This document shows, piece after piece, positions 26,401 through 33,137 of a stretch of DNA of 64,000 nt (the first letter of the stretch is position 1; every line of letters begins with the position of its first letter). The notes beneath the pieces were generated by a model. The model saw nothing but the letters and a program-made list of their open reading frames with translations. It had not been told where the DNA came from and ran no database searches. Location: contig JAFGRL010000184.1 of the NCBI GenBank assembly GCA_016935195.1, positions 1 through 64,000 on the forward strand, written 5' to 3'. The translations under genes and the position numbers were made by a program. The stretch is from Sedimentisphaerales bacterium. Its GTDB lineage: Bacteria > Planctomycetota > Phycisphaerae > Sedimentisphaerales > Anaerobacaceae.

Positions 26401-27502
26401 CAAATTTGATCCCTATATTGTGCGAAGTAAGAATCACGTTGTTTTCTATTGTTATATTGTGATAATCACCTCCTTCATTGAATGCCCCAATGCCCTGTAC
26501 CGTCCCTGCCCAGCCCCAAGCAGGATTATCATAATCCAAAATAAGATTACCACTGATCTCCATGTCATGGAAATATCCGGTAAGCAGTTGAATTGCATCA
26601 CAATGACGACTGCTTTGACCGATTGGGGTTGGAAGCCTTATAACATTCTTGATTGTATTGTACCGGATATTCCCTCCTCCAGGACGTATACCATCATGAC
26701 TAAAATACTCAATAAGATTGCCCTCAATTAATGGATACCACCCAGTAGTTATACCATAGCCAACGTTCCAAATATGGTTATTCTTGATGGTTGTGTAGCC
26801 TACACTATCCATACGAATACCACCGGAAAGGCTATACCACAAATCCTCGGTGCTCCAGGAAGAAATATCACTGGCAGAGAAGATATTGCAATCCTCAATC
26901 CAAATGTGCGAGCTATTACCATAGGTGTTATGATTCTGGACTGAGAAAAGGCGGTCGCCAACCTTGGACTCCTGGTTGTATTCGGGGCTTATATTCAAAC
27001 CAATAAATTTCCACTTACTAACTGATTCTAACTCGATATTCCTGAGCTTCGGGGTGTGTCCAGTTTGAGCCGCAATTGTTATGTATTCTGTATTGTAGCC
27101 GCCAGTGTAATCTATCCTTCCATGGTAACCGTTCCTTAATAGTATTGTGTCTCCCGATTTAACAGGAGCGCCGAGGTTTTTGATTTGCCCTGTATTTGTA
27201 TAAGTCTCAATTAATCTATTGTCAAAAACCGCCTGCAGAGTGCTCCATGGCTTATCATAGGTTCCGTCATTGTTCAGGTTTCCGTTTGCTGGATCTACGT
27301 AATAGGTTTGTGCCGACGTATTACTGGGCAAGACCGCGCTTATTGCAGGCACCAAGCAAAGGATGAGCAATCTCGCCATGCGCAGGCTATCACGCATTAG
27401 GAAACAAATTATCACTTTTTTGCTCTTAGTACACATAAACTTATCGGCGGTCGCATCGGCTCGGGTGTCTCTACCCGGAATTACCCGCTTCAACCTGCTC
27501 AA
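23453..27502 (-). CDS. Giant secreted beta-helix/propeller surface protein with Cys-CTERM
   Basis: Domains in order: signal peptide (MARLLILCLVPAISA, ending near residue 64); right-handed parallel beta-helix with choice-of-anchor-like end (about 65-495, SPAIDAGS...DLGAYEY); putative Ig He_PIG domain (about 497-585); divergent InlB B-repeat (about 590-675); Ig-like segment; at least six propeller-like WxDxRxGNxDIY repeats (about 790-1130, e.g. VAWQDNRHGNWDIYIS and VAWEDNRHGNQDIYIA); a ZU5-like domain (about 1170-1240); and the tail with five Gly, Cys1304, a hydrophobic helix and an Arg-rich end. The tail resembles MYXO-CTERM/JDVT-type sorting signals. The frame opens at TTG 27502; ATG at 27436, 27397 or 27379 are likelier starts, just before the signal peptide. 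It is the first gene of the T2SS operon and presumably its cargo. Confidence 0.88.
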   Translation of the reverse strand: MSRLKRVIPGRDTRADATADKFMCTKSKKVIICFLMRDSLRMARLLILCLVPAISAVLPSNTSAQTYYVDPANGNLNNDGTYDKPWSTLQAVFDNRLIETYTNTGQIKNLGAPVKSGDTILLRNGYHGRIDYTGGYNTEYITIAAQTGHTPKLRNIELESVSKWKFIGLNISPEYNQESKVGDRLFSVQNHNTYGNSSHIWIEDCNIFSASDISSWSTEDLWYSLSGGIRMDSVGYTTIKNNHIWNVGYGITTGWYPLIEGNLIEYFSHDGIRPGGGNIRYNTIKNVIRLPTPIGQSSRHCDAIQLLTGYFHDMEISGNLILDYDNPAWGWAGTVQGIGAFNEGGDYHNITIENNVILTSHNIGIKFDDPNGVKVLNNIVMNLHDSNDSDPPTITFVNNGFGYPENCIIRNNMAHSWSGGGGIEQDHNLDLDNYNWDDLFVQWQNSQSLNLRHKQGSPAIDAGSSLSAPAVDIERAARPQGAGFDLGAYEYAAGQSSNSAPVMQSIGNQSGLENTLLTFQVTATDADGDTITYSAQGLPSGAAFSGQTFSWTPSQDQVGTHQATFYASDGQAQDFETITITISAADKGFDDPIAETYTLNITAVNGTVTKTPSSTNYNDGETVTLQAVPDLGYLFISWAGDLSGGSNPTSITMNADKSVTASFAAEQPDQTAPSVTNCSPAADAVQVLRDNLVLLHVVDAGERIDNSSVTIKLNNNTIYTGDTDHYASQYGSCRRTGTTADYVFVYQPNELFDFDQAITIKVDATDLVGNVMTQHVYSFSTVMREFSENRHVSSDLLNLSSGKAQTVCDRRGNIWVTWHAGPTGDRDVYVSMLVAGENYFGSSIKLTNSSADQCNAVVALDAEDKLYVAWQDNRHGNWDIYISTSTDGINWSTETKVSDSNDHQTNPAIAVDGLSPSSVYVAWEDNRHGNQDIYIASSTNGFLTKTVSRITSDSSDQSAPVIAADTDNTIYVLWTDNRGGSQDVYAAASNNGPWTNVPIVSEAGNQSSPAIATEAAGSVLHFLWVDDTAGNSDIYYASSSGLPATSLSGSSIIDDSSGADQVAPAIITTGSTGNGLRVFTCWQDKRNADTDLYFVEIGSSSQTNIFVGDNGTNANQAEPAMATDMYGHPYLVWTDGRNITGDIYYAGSTFTASDLLASEVVSASSGAIVGTDPAAISGAGDVSVTVPAGAYACDVKITISEVQNPQKLTVEHLSTLYEFGPSGIDFTEPVTITIPYEVHSSDNLVSVYWYNPLTCALSQQGITDVENVVISPTLCALRFKTTHFTQFFVGGIAAAASSGGGGGCSVSGNPQGNILEFALPYIGLALVIAVLKRRDARRRRIRAIKENIC

Positions 27503-27610
27503 CTAAATGCTGCGCTATCCTCCTGATTGCGAGTTGTAGCTCTGCCACACAGCGTTCCACTATAAAATATTACAAATAAGTTTGACAGAGCAAAATACAA
27601 TCTCTTATCC

Positions 27611-27657
27611 TTGGTTAATCATATAGATACATTGACATTTATTGTCGGGTTAACCAA
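27611..27657. repeat. Nested inverted repeat, possible operator
   Basis: TTGGTTAA at 27611-27618 and TTAACCAA at 27650-27657 are perfect complements. Inside them, GACA (27634-27637) and TGTC (27643-27646) form a second arm. No T tract follows, so a terminator is unlikely. The location between two divergent operons suggests a regulator site. Confidence 0.4.
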
Positions 27658-27748
27658 ATCGTTTTAAGAGCAGGGAGACGTTAAAAAATCTACACTTATC
27701 GGAGCTTTGCTAAATTCTGCTTTTTTCCCATTTTACAAGAAAAATAGT

Positions 27749-27777
27749 TTGACGGGCAGCGATGAATTGCCTATAAT
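27749..27777 (+). promoter_or_regulatory. Strong sigma70 promoter
   Basis: TTGACG (27749-27754), a 17-bp spacer, and TATAAT (27772-27777) give a near-perfect housekeeping promoter pointing toward epsI and the polysaccharide cluster. The expected start near 27784 gives a leader of about 218 nt. Confidence 0.8.
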
Positions 27778-27818
27778 AATATAAAGTTTTCGATACACCC
27801 CTCAGGGAGGAGGCTCAG

Positions 27819-27883
27819 CATCTTAGTCAGTGTGAAGGGACTCTGTCCTCTTGGTGCGAGGCGGTAAGAATGCATTAGAGATG
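27819..27883 (+). ncRNA. Possibly structured 5' leader of epsI
   Basis: Within the transcript from the upstream promoter, GCATCT and AGATGC can close a stem. Inside it lie CCTC/GAGG (CCTCTTGGTGCGAGG) and a GGAC/GTCC hairpin. I do not recognise any known riboswitch core. The structure is judged by eye only, and it could be chance. Confidence 0.3.
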
Positions 27884-27927
27884 CTTAATTTGTTGACTAT
27901 TACCATCTGTCTTCCGACGTGGGGAGG

Positions 27928-27936
27928 TGATATAAT
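27928..27936 (+). promoter_or_regulatory. Extended -10 element (second promoter)
   Basis: TGATATAAT is a perfect extended -10 (TGnTATAAT). It has no good -35 hexamer at 17-18 bp, which extended -10 promoters do not need. Transcription would begin near 27943, giving a short leader to epsI. Confidence 0.35.
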
Positions 27937-28002
27937 TTAAAGTTTTTTTTGTCCAGTTAGTACTACTTTAGGGTTAGGTCTTTAAGATATGGGTTCTCTT
28001 AT

Positions 28003-28671
28003 ATGGCTGTACAGAGTAACACAGAAAGAGAGGTGTCTGTGGTCCACTATACACTGACGAAAACGCTGGGCAGAATTTCAGCACCAGTAATGTGGCTGAT
28101 TGCGATTAGTCTGGTAATACTATCAGGAATAGGATATCGTGTCCTGGCCTCGCGGTTGAGGCTTGTTGTTAACACTCCGATCAACCTGCCAGTACCTCTG
28201 GATACTTTGCCTGTGAAGATAGGTCATTGGACTGGTACTAATGTACCAGTCCCTGAGAATATTCGCCGTATAACCGGAAATGATGACTGTCTAAACCGTT
28301 CATATTCCAATGAAGCCACCAAGCAGCAAGTGCATGTATACGTGGCTTATACCGCTCGACCGCGAACAATGCGGGGGCATAGACCACAGGTATGCTATGT
28401 GGCTGGCGGCTGGGTACATGATAGTAGCGACGCAAGCGAAGTCGTTTCCAGTGCCGGCGAGAAAGTGCCCTGTCTGATTCATCGCTTCCACAAACCTGCC
28501 CCTGATCGCAGTGAGATAGTGGTATTGAATTACTATATTGCCAACGGCCGGATTATAAATGACAAAAGCGTTTTCGCTGGTGTTGGGTGGCGGACGCCAA
28601 ATATCCACGGTGACGTTGCGCGGTATGTAGCTCAGGTTCAGATAAGTTCGGTATCCGAAAGCTCCGTTTGA
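28003..28671 (+). CDS. EpsI-family exosortase-associated protein
   Basis: A 222-residue protein with one N-terminal membrane helix (about 30-50) and a periplasmic EpsI/DUF3485 domain. GHWTGTNVPVPENI, the YVAYTARPRTMRGHRPQVCYVAGGW block around residues 105-135 and the C-terminal VLNYYIANGR are the family signatures. EpsI is normally encoded beside, or fused to, the exosortase in EPS gene clusters and is thought to take part in polysaccharide export and surface-protein sorting. No exosortase lies next to it here. It heads the plus-strand polysaccharide cluster behind a strong promoter. The ribosome binding site is weak. Confidence 0.88.
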   Translation: MAVQSNTEREVSVVHYTLTKTLGRISAPVMWLIAISLVILSGIGYRVLASRLRLVVNTPINLPVPLDTLPVKIGHWTGTNVPVPENIRRITGNDDCLNRSYSNEATKQQVHVYVAYTARPRTMRGHRPQVCYVAGGWVHDSSDASEVVSSAGEKVPCLIHRFHKPAPDRSEIVVLNYYIANGRIINDKSVFAGVGWRTPNIHGDVARYVAQVQISSVSESSV

Positions 28672-28686
28672 AAAACCGGTGCAGAT

Positions 28687-28779
28687 ATGACTGATCAAAT
28701 ACTTGACTACTTGCCCGAGGAGAATGGCACGGTGAGGGCAACGGAGTATGTCAGCCGGGGCGGTCTTGATGTAAAGTGA
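28687..28779 (+). CDS. Possible 30-residue ORF, unassigned
   Basis: An ATG-initiated frame (MTDQILDYLPEENGTVR...) lies 15 bp after epsI and ends in TGA. Its composition is plausible for protein, but it matches nothing I know and has no good ribosome binding site. It may be the stub of a decayed gene. Confidence 0.2.
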   Translation: MTDQILDYLPEENGTVRATEYVSRGGLDVK

Positions 28780-28883
28780 AACAGTGTACTGCCGGCGGCA
28801 GCTGCTGTTTATAGATAGTGAGATAAGTGTAGTCTTGACAGCGTGTTACATTGTATTTTTTCAATGCGACCGAGGGGGACGAA

Positions 28884-29504
28884 GTGTATTCGGACTTAAG
28901 CTGGCGGAACTTCAAAGGTTGCTTGAAGGCGCTTCTGCAGGAATTGGGCAGTGATAAGAGATGCCAACAAGTTGATGGTTTGTTGCAGCAGACCGAGTGC
29001 AGAGATAGTAAAAGGAGTTGGACAACGGAAAACGCAGAGATAAGAATATCAGGTCTTGTTATAAAGCAACTGAAGCCTGCGAGTGATGAAAGAGGGTGGC
29101 TGGCAGAGTGCTTCAGATGTGATGAAATTAGCAAGGAGATATATCCTTTAATGTCATATGCGACCATGACTCTTCCGGGCCACGCTCGGGGGCCTCATGA
29201 GCATCTTGAGCAGACGGACTATTTTTGTTTTTTAGGGACATCAACATTTAAACTTCATCTCTGGGATAACAGAGAGGAATCTTCCACTTTTGGTGAGAAG
29301 ATGACAGTTCGAATGGAGGAAGGAGTCCCGATGATAGCAATTGTGCCTCCGGGTGTAGTGCATGCACTCAAGAACGTAGGAGAGAATGAGGGATTGGTTC
29401 TCAACTTTCCAAACAGGTTGTACGCAGGATGGGGCAGGAAAGGCAAAGTTGATGAGATCAGATATGAAAGTGACTACAACTCGCGGTTTAAGATAGAAGC
29501 CTGA
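28884..29504 (+). CDS. RmlC-like sugar 3,5-epimerase family protein
   Basis: A cupin-fold protein resembling dTDP-4-dehydrorhamnose 3,5-epimerase. From about residue 53 it reads ISGLVIKQLKPASDERGWLAE, then GHARGPHEHLEQTDYF (catalytic His region) and VPPGVVHALKNVGENEGLVLNFPN, all RmlC landmarks. It is shorter than classical RmlC in the core and has about 50 extra N-terminal residues. I chose GTG 28884 because GAGGGGG lies 5 bp upstream; TTG 28851 is the other option. With the adjacent SAF-domain dehydrogenase it probably makes an unusual sugar precursor. It may be an isomerase other than the rhamnose enzyme. Confidence 0.78.
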   Translation: MYSDLSWRNFKGCLKALLQELGSDKRCQQVDGLLQQTECRDSKRSWTTENAEIRISGLVIKQLKPASDERGWLAECFRCDEISKEIYPLMSYATMTLPGHARGPHEHLEQTDYFCFLGTSTFKLHLWDNREESSTFGEKMTVRMEEGVPMIAIVPPGVVHALKNVGENEGLVLNFPNRLYAGWGRKGKVDEIRYESDYNSRFKIEA

Positions 29505-29583
29505 CTGCATACATGCGATCCACGGCTCGTAGCTGCAACCAGGTATCATACAAAGTGTGATTAGGGCATAAGGATTAGGAAAT

Positions 29584-30933
29584 ATGGCGGTATACAAGGA
29601 ACTACTTGAGAAAAGAGGAAAGAAGTTCCCAATAAATGTTGCGGTTGTCGGAGCTGGTTGGTTTGGCAAAGGTCTGATTGGGGAAATATGCAGATGGCCG
29701 GCAATGGAGCCACGATTGGTTGTTACAAGGACTGTTGATAAAGCAGTTGATGCCTACGTGCAAGCTGGAATCTCACAAAGCCAAATTACTGTAGCAAGAT
29801 CGGCGAGTGAATTGAATTATCAGATGTCCGAAAATGGATATGTTGTTTCAGATAAAATTGAAGTCATTAGCCAGCTAAGAGATATCGACGTCGTGTTTGA
29901 GGCTACGGGAGACATTGAGATAGGAGCAAAGACTGCACTGTGGACTATCGAACAGGGCATAGACTTCATTACGATTAGTGCTGAAATGGATGCAACCATT
30001 GGTTTCATTTTAAAGAAACTTGCTGAGGAAAAAGGGGTAGTTTATTCCAACAGTGATGGAGATCAGCCCGGGGTGCTGGCACGGATGATAGATGAGGCAA
30101 AACTGCTTGGTTTTGACATAGTCGTGGCAGGAAATGGCAAAGGTTTCTTGGACTATCACACAGTTCCTGAAGATATTATGAAGTGGGTAAGAAAGGGGCA
30201 AAACGCAAGGAAGACCACTTCTTTTACCGATGGAACAAAGCAAAGCATGGAATTGGCTGTGGTTTCCAACGCTACTGGACTTGTTCCTGAGAAAAGAGGG
30301 ATGCATGGCCCTAAAGTCACGAAAGAAACCCTGGTGGATAACTTCCTGAAAATCATTTCCAGGGAAGGAATAGTTGATTATGTGATGGGCGTGAATGTCA
30401 ATCTCGGCATGACTGTTTTTGTGATAGGCAAAAGAAATGGAGATTTCGTTTCTGAGGCGTTAGATTATTACAAAATGGGGAAGGGGCCCTATTATTTGTT
30501 TTTCCGAGATCATCATTTATGTTTCTTTGAGGCTCCAAAATCAATAGCAGATGCGGTGTTATTTGATACCGCGACGATAGCACCAAAAGGTAAATTTGCA
30601 GATGTTTTTGCCGTGGCAAAAAAGGATTTGAAAGCGGGGCAGAAACTCGACGGTATCGGTGGTTACTCTGTTTACGGGCTTATTGACCGGGCAGAAACTG
30701 TAAGAGAAGAAAAGTTGCTTCCCCTGGGGCTTGCAGAATATGCGAAGCTTACTTGCGATGTCAAAAGAGACGAGCCAATTACATACGATATGGTGGACTT
30801 TCCTGAGGAGAACGTGGTCTTAGAATTAAGGAGACGGCAGGATACCTGGTCTGAAGGCGGAATGCATAGCGGAAAAGGTAAAAACCAAAGAAAGACAGAA
30901 GAAGAATGGCCGACCAGGCAGTGGAAAAGATGA
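29584..30933 (+). CDS. SAF-domain NAD(P)-dependent dehydrogenase
   Basis: A 449-residue protein with an N-terminal Rossmann fold (VAVVGAGWFGKGLIGEI near residue 19, homoserine-dehydrogenase-like), a central catalytic domain and a C-terminal SAF domain (AVAKKDLKAGQKLDGIGGYSVYG, about 355-420). Members of this family act on branched or acidic sugars and related hydroxyacids; none is assigned to a reaction I can pin down here. It has a clear AGGA ribosome binding site at ATG 29584. It lies beside the RmlC-like gene and the ABC exporter, so it is likely part of nucleotide-sugar or sugar-acid synthesis for the glycan. Confidence 0.75.
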   Translation: MAVYKELLEKRGKKFPINVAVVGAGWFGKGLIGEICRWPAMEPRLVVTRTVDKAVDAYVQAGISQSQITVARSASELNYQMSENGYVVSDKIEVISQLRDIDVVFEATGDIEIGAKTALWTIEQGIDFITISAEMDATIGFILKKLAEEKGVVYSNSDGDQPGVLARMIDEAKLLGFDIVVAGNGKGFLDYHTVPEDIMKWVRKGQNARKTTSFTDGTKQSMELAVVSNATGLVPEKRGMHGPKVTKETLVDNFLKIISREGIVDYVMGVNVNLGMTVFVIGKRNGDFVSEALDYYKMGKGPYYLFFRDHHLCFFEAPKSIADAVLFDTATIAPKGKFADVFAVAKKDLKAGQKLDGIGGYSVYGLIDRAETVREEKLLPLGLAEYAKLTCDVKRDEPITYDMVDFPEENVVLELRRRQDTWSEGGMHSGKGKNQRKTEEEWPTRQWKR

Positions 30934-31010
30934 TTCGAATAGTAGAATCTTTCGATGCGCAAAGGAGATATCTTGTCCGATGGCCGCTGGGTTATGATAC
31001 GGGTCTTTGA
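30930..31010 (+). CDS. Possible 26-residue coupled ORF
   Basis: An ATG at 30930 overlaps the stop of the preceding gene (ATGA) and opens a 26-codon frame (MIRIVESFDAQRRYLV...). It matches nothing known. It may be a small leader peptide before wzm or chance. Confidence 0.2.
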   Translation: MIRIVESFDAQRRYLVRWPLGYDTGL

Positions 31011-31025
31011 GAGAGTGCAATTAAC

Positions 31026-31889
31026 ATGACGCAGGCAAAAGATAACAGTCACGTACGAGAAGTTGTGTATACCCCTTATTCCCACCTGGGGTTTGGTTGG
31101 AGTGTGTGGAAGGAGATGTTGCGTGAGCTTGTGCGGGGTCGGGAGCTGATGTGGAGACTTTTTCGACGCGAACTATCCGCTCATTATAGACAGTCGGTGT
31201 TTGGGTACGTCTGGGCGGTGGCCCCGGCGATCGTAACTGTTGTCACTTTTACTTATTTGAACCGTTCAAAGATACTGCCGATTGGCGAAACGAATTTGCC
31301 CTACCCGGCGTATGTGCTTTTGGGCGTCAGCGTCTGGCAACTATTTGCTACAGGATTAAGCAAGACTGCGCAGTCTCTGGTTCAATCGCGATCCATCATC
31401 ATTCACATCAATTTCTCACGGGAGACTCTTGTACTTGCCGTTTTTGGGGAGTCCGTATTTAATTTCCTAATACGAATGGTGCTGATTGTGGCGGTTTTTG
31501 CTTGGTTTCGGGTAGTACCTGTCTGGACGGTGTTTTTAGTTCCATTTGTGCTGCTTCCTTTGGCATTGCTGACGGTTGGTTTCGGTTTTATTTTGGCTTT
31601 TACGAACGGGGTCTTTCGGGACATCGGCAATTCGCTTACAGTTGTGCTGACCTTCGCAATGTTTTTGACACCTGTTGTCTACCCGCCACCAACACAATGG
31701 CCAAAGGTTCTGCTCAACTATGTTAATCCGGTCAGCCCCTTTATCATTGCCACAAGAGACCTGACTACAATAGGTGTACTTAGTCAGCCGTATGGGCTGC
31801 TATGGGCGTCAGTATTTAGCTTACTGGTATATTTGGTCTGTTGGCGCGTGTTTCATCTTGCAATGTGCCGCGTGGCAGAGAGAGTGTGA
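31026..31889 (+). CDS. wzm: Polysaccharide ABC exporter permease (Wzm-like)
   Basis: A 287-residue ABC-2 type permease with six membrane helices. The N-terminal amphipathic LMWRLFRRELSAHYRQSVFGYVW motif and NPVSPFIIATRDLTTIG near the C terminus are typical of O-antigen and teichoic-acid exporters (Wzm/TagG/KpsM class). Paired with the following ATPase, it would move an undecaprenyl-linked glycan across the inner membrane. The gene's GTG-TGA end abuts the ATPase start. Confidence 0.9.
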   Translation: MTQAKDNSHVREVVYTPYSHLGFGWSVWKEMLRELVRGRELMWRLFRRELSAHYRQSVFGYVWAVAPAIVTVVTFTYLNRSKILPIGETNLPYPAYVLLGVSVWQLFATGLSKTAQSLVQSRSIIIHINFSRETLVLAVFGESVFNFLIRMVLIVAVFAWFRVVPVWTVFLVPFVLLPLALLTVGFGFILAFTNGVFRDIGNSLTVVLTFAMFLTPVVYPPPTQWPKVLLNYVNPVSPFIIATRDLTTIGVLSQPYGLLWASVFSLLVYLVCWRVFHLAMCRVAERV

Positions 31890-33137
31890 AAAATCGAACA
31901 AGACGCTGTTGTCAAAGTAGATAGAGTTTCCAAGAAGTTCTCCCGAAGCCTGAAGCGATCGATGTGGTATGGTTTCCAGGATGTACTACGAGATACTTTG
32001 TGTATTCGTTCGAAATCAAACCGTCTGCGCCCAAGGGAATTCTGGGCCGTGGATGATGTGTCCTTTGAACTTAAAAGGGGAGATACGCTTGGAATTATTG
32101 GTCCGAATGGCTCAGGTAAGACAACTATCTTAAGAATGCTGAATGGTATTATCTTTCCAGACGATGGGCAGATCGCAATTAAGGGGAGGATCGGCGCACT
32201 GATTGCCGTTGGTGCCGGTTTTCATCCAATGTTAAGCGGAAGGGAGAACGTCTACATTAATGGCGCCATCTTGGGCATGAGCAAGCGGGAAATAGACAGT
32301 AAATTCGATAGGATAGTTAAATTTGCTGATATTGGTGATTTCTTGGAAACACCAGTCAAGCATTACTCAAGTGGAATGTACGTACGGCTGGGCTTTGCAG
32401 TGGCGGTGCACTGTGAGCCGGACATTTTGCTGGTCGATGAAATATTGGCTGTCGGTGACATAGGATTCCGCGCAAAGTGCTACGAAGTCATTAGGCAGCT
32501 AAAAAGAAAGGGTGTCACGATTATTTTTATATCTCATAATCTGGCAACCATATCCGAAATATGTAACAAGACCATGCTTTTGTGGAAGGGGCAGATAAAA
32601 TTTATTGGTGATTCAGAAGACGCTGTAGATATATTCCAAAGAGAGATATTCTCTGAATCCGTTGCGGAAGGAACAAGAAACCTAAGTGACCCATTGCTCG
32701 GGCCTGTGCAATTTAGAAGTGGAGCAAAGATAAAATCAGTGAGACTCTTAGATGTTGCTGGGAATGAGTGCAAGACTCTGCACAACGGCCAGGAGCAAGT
32801 GGTCGAAACCGTCATCAGGTTCGACAAAGATGTGAGCAACCCTATGGCCGGCTGTTTTATCTGGGATAATCAAGGGCGTGTTATTCACGACATTAATACT
32901 TTCCTGCTTGGGATTAATACCGGCGAATTCAAGGCTGGCAAAGAATACGTTTTCAGATGGTTTTTGAATCCCCATTTGTTACCGGATCACTATAATCTGG
33001 GGGTCGATATTAGCCAGGCAGATGTTGAACACTTTTATTACGACCGAAGGGTCAAAGCCCTGATACTGTCAGTGGAATCTAATTCCAGAGCTCAGGGTTT
33101 TGTTGATATGGATGCGAGATTAGAGATAGCAAGTTGA
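31890..33137 (+). CDS. wzt: Polysaccharide ABC exporter ATPase (Wzt-like)
   Basis: A Wzt-type ATPase. Walker A GPNGSGKTTILRMLNG, the signature YSSGMYVRLGFAV, Walker B DILLVDEILAVGD and the switch ISHNL are intact, followed by a roughly 140-residue Wzt C-terminal carbohydrate-binding domain (about 260-391). Conserved N-terminal sequence (AVVKVDRVSKKFSRSLKRSMWYG) is encoded from about 31905, upstream of the first in-frame ATG (31962). No ATG, GTG or TTG lies in that frame; ATC 31893 or a shift in the AAAAA run after GTG 31886 would explain it. The coordinates given start at the wzm stop to include that segment. The ORF from ATG 31962 alone lacks the first beta strand. Confidence 0.88.
   Translation, partial: KIEQDAVVKVDRVSKKFSRSLKRSMWYGFQDVLRDTLCIRSKSNRLRPREFWAVDDVSFELKRGDTLGIIGPNGSGKTTILRMLNGIIFPDDGQIAIKGRIGALIAVGAGFHPMLSGRENVYINGAILGMSKREIDSKFDRIVKFADIGDFLETPVKHYSSGMYVRLGFAVAVHCEPDILLVDEILAVGDIGFRAKCYEVIRQLKRKGVTIIFISHNLATISEICNKTMLLWKGQIKFIGDSEDAVDIFQREIFSESVAEGTRNLSDPLLGPVQFRSGAKIKSVRLLDVAGNECKTLHNGQEQVVETVIRFDKDVSNPMAGCFIWDNQGRVIHDINTFLLGINTGEFKAGKEYVFRWFLNPHLLPDHYNLGVDISQADVEHFYYDRRVKALILSVESNSRAQGFVDMDARLEIAS

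Larger units (their letters stand above)
27503..28002. other. Divergent regulatory region
   Basis: A 500-bp non-coding region between the minus-strand surface protein/T2SS operon and the plus-strand EpsI/polysaccharide cluster. It holds a near-consensus sigma70 promoter (27749-27777), an extended -10 element (27928-27936), an inverted repeat (27611-27657) and a potentially structured leader (27800-27885). No convincing promoter for the minus-strand operon was found, only a weak TATAGT near 27560. Confidence 0.6.

Noticed and set aside
27503-27600. Sigma54 promoter for the adhesin/T2SS operon (TGGCAG or TGGAAC on the minus strand)
   Set aside because: The GG-to-GC spacing is off by one or more bases, so it does not meet the RpoN rule.
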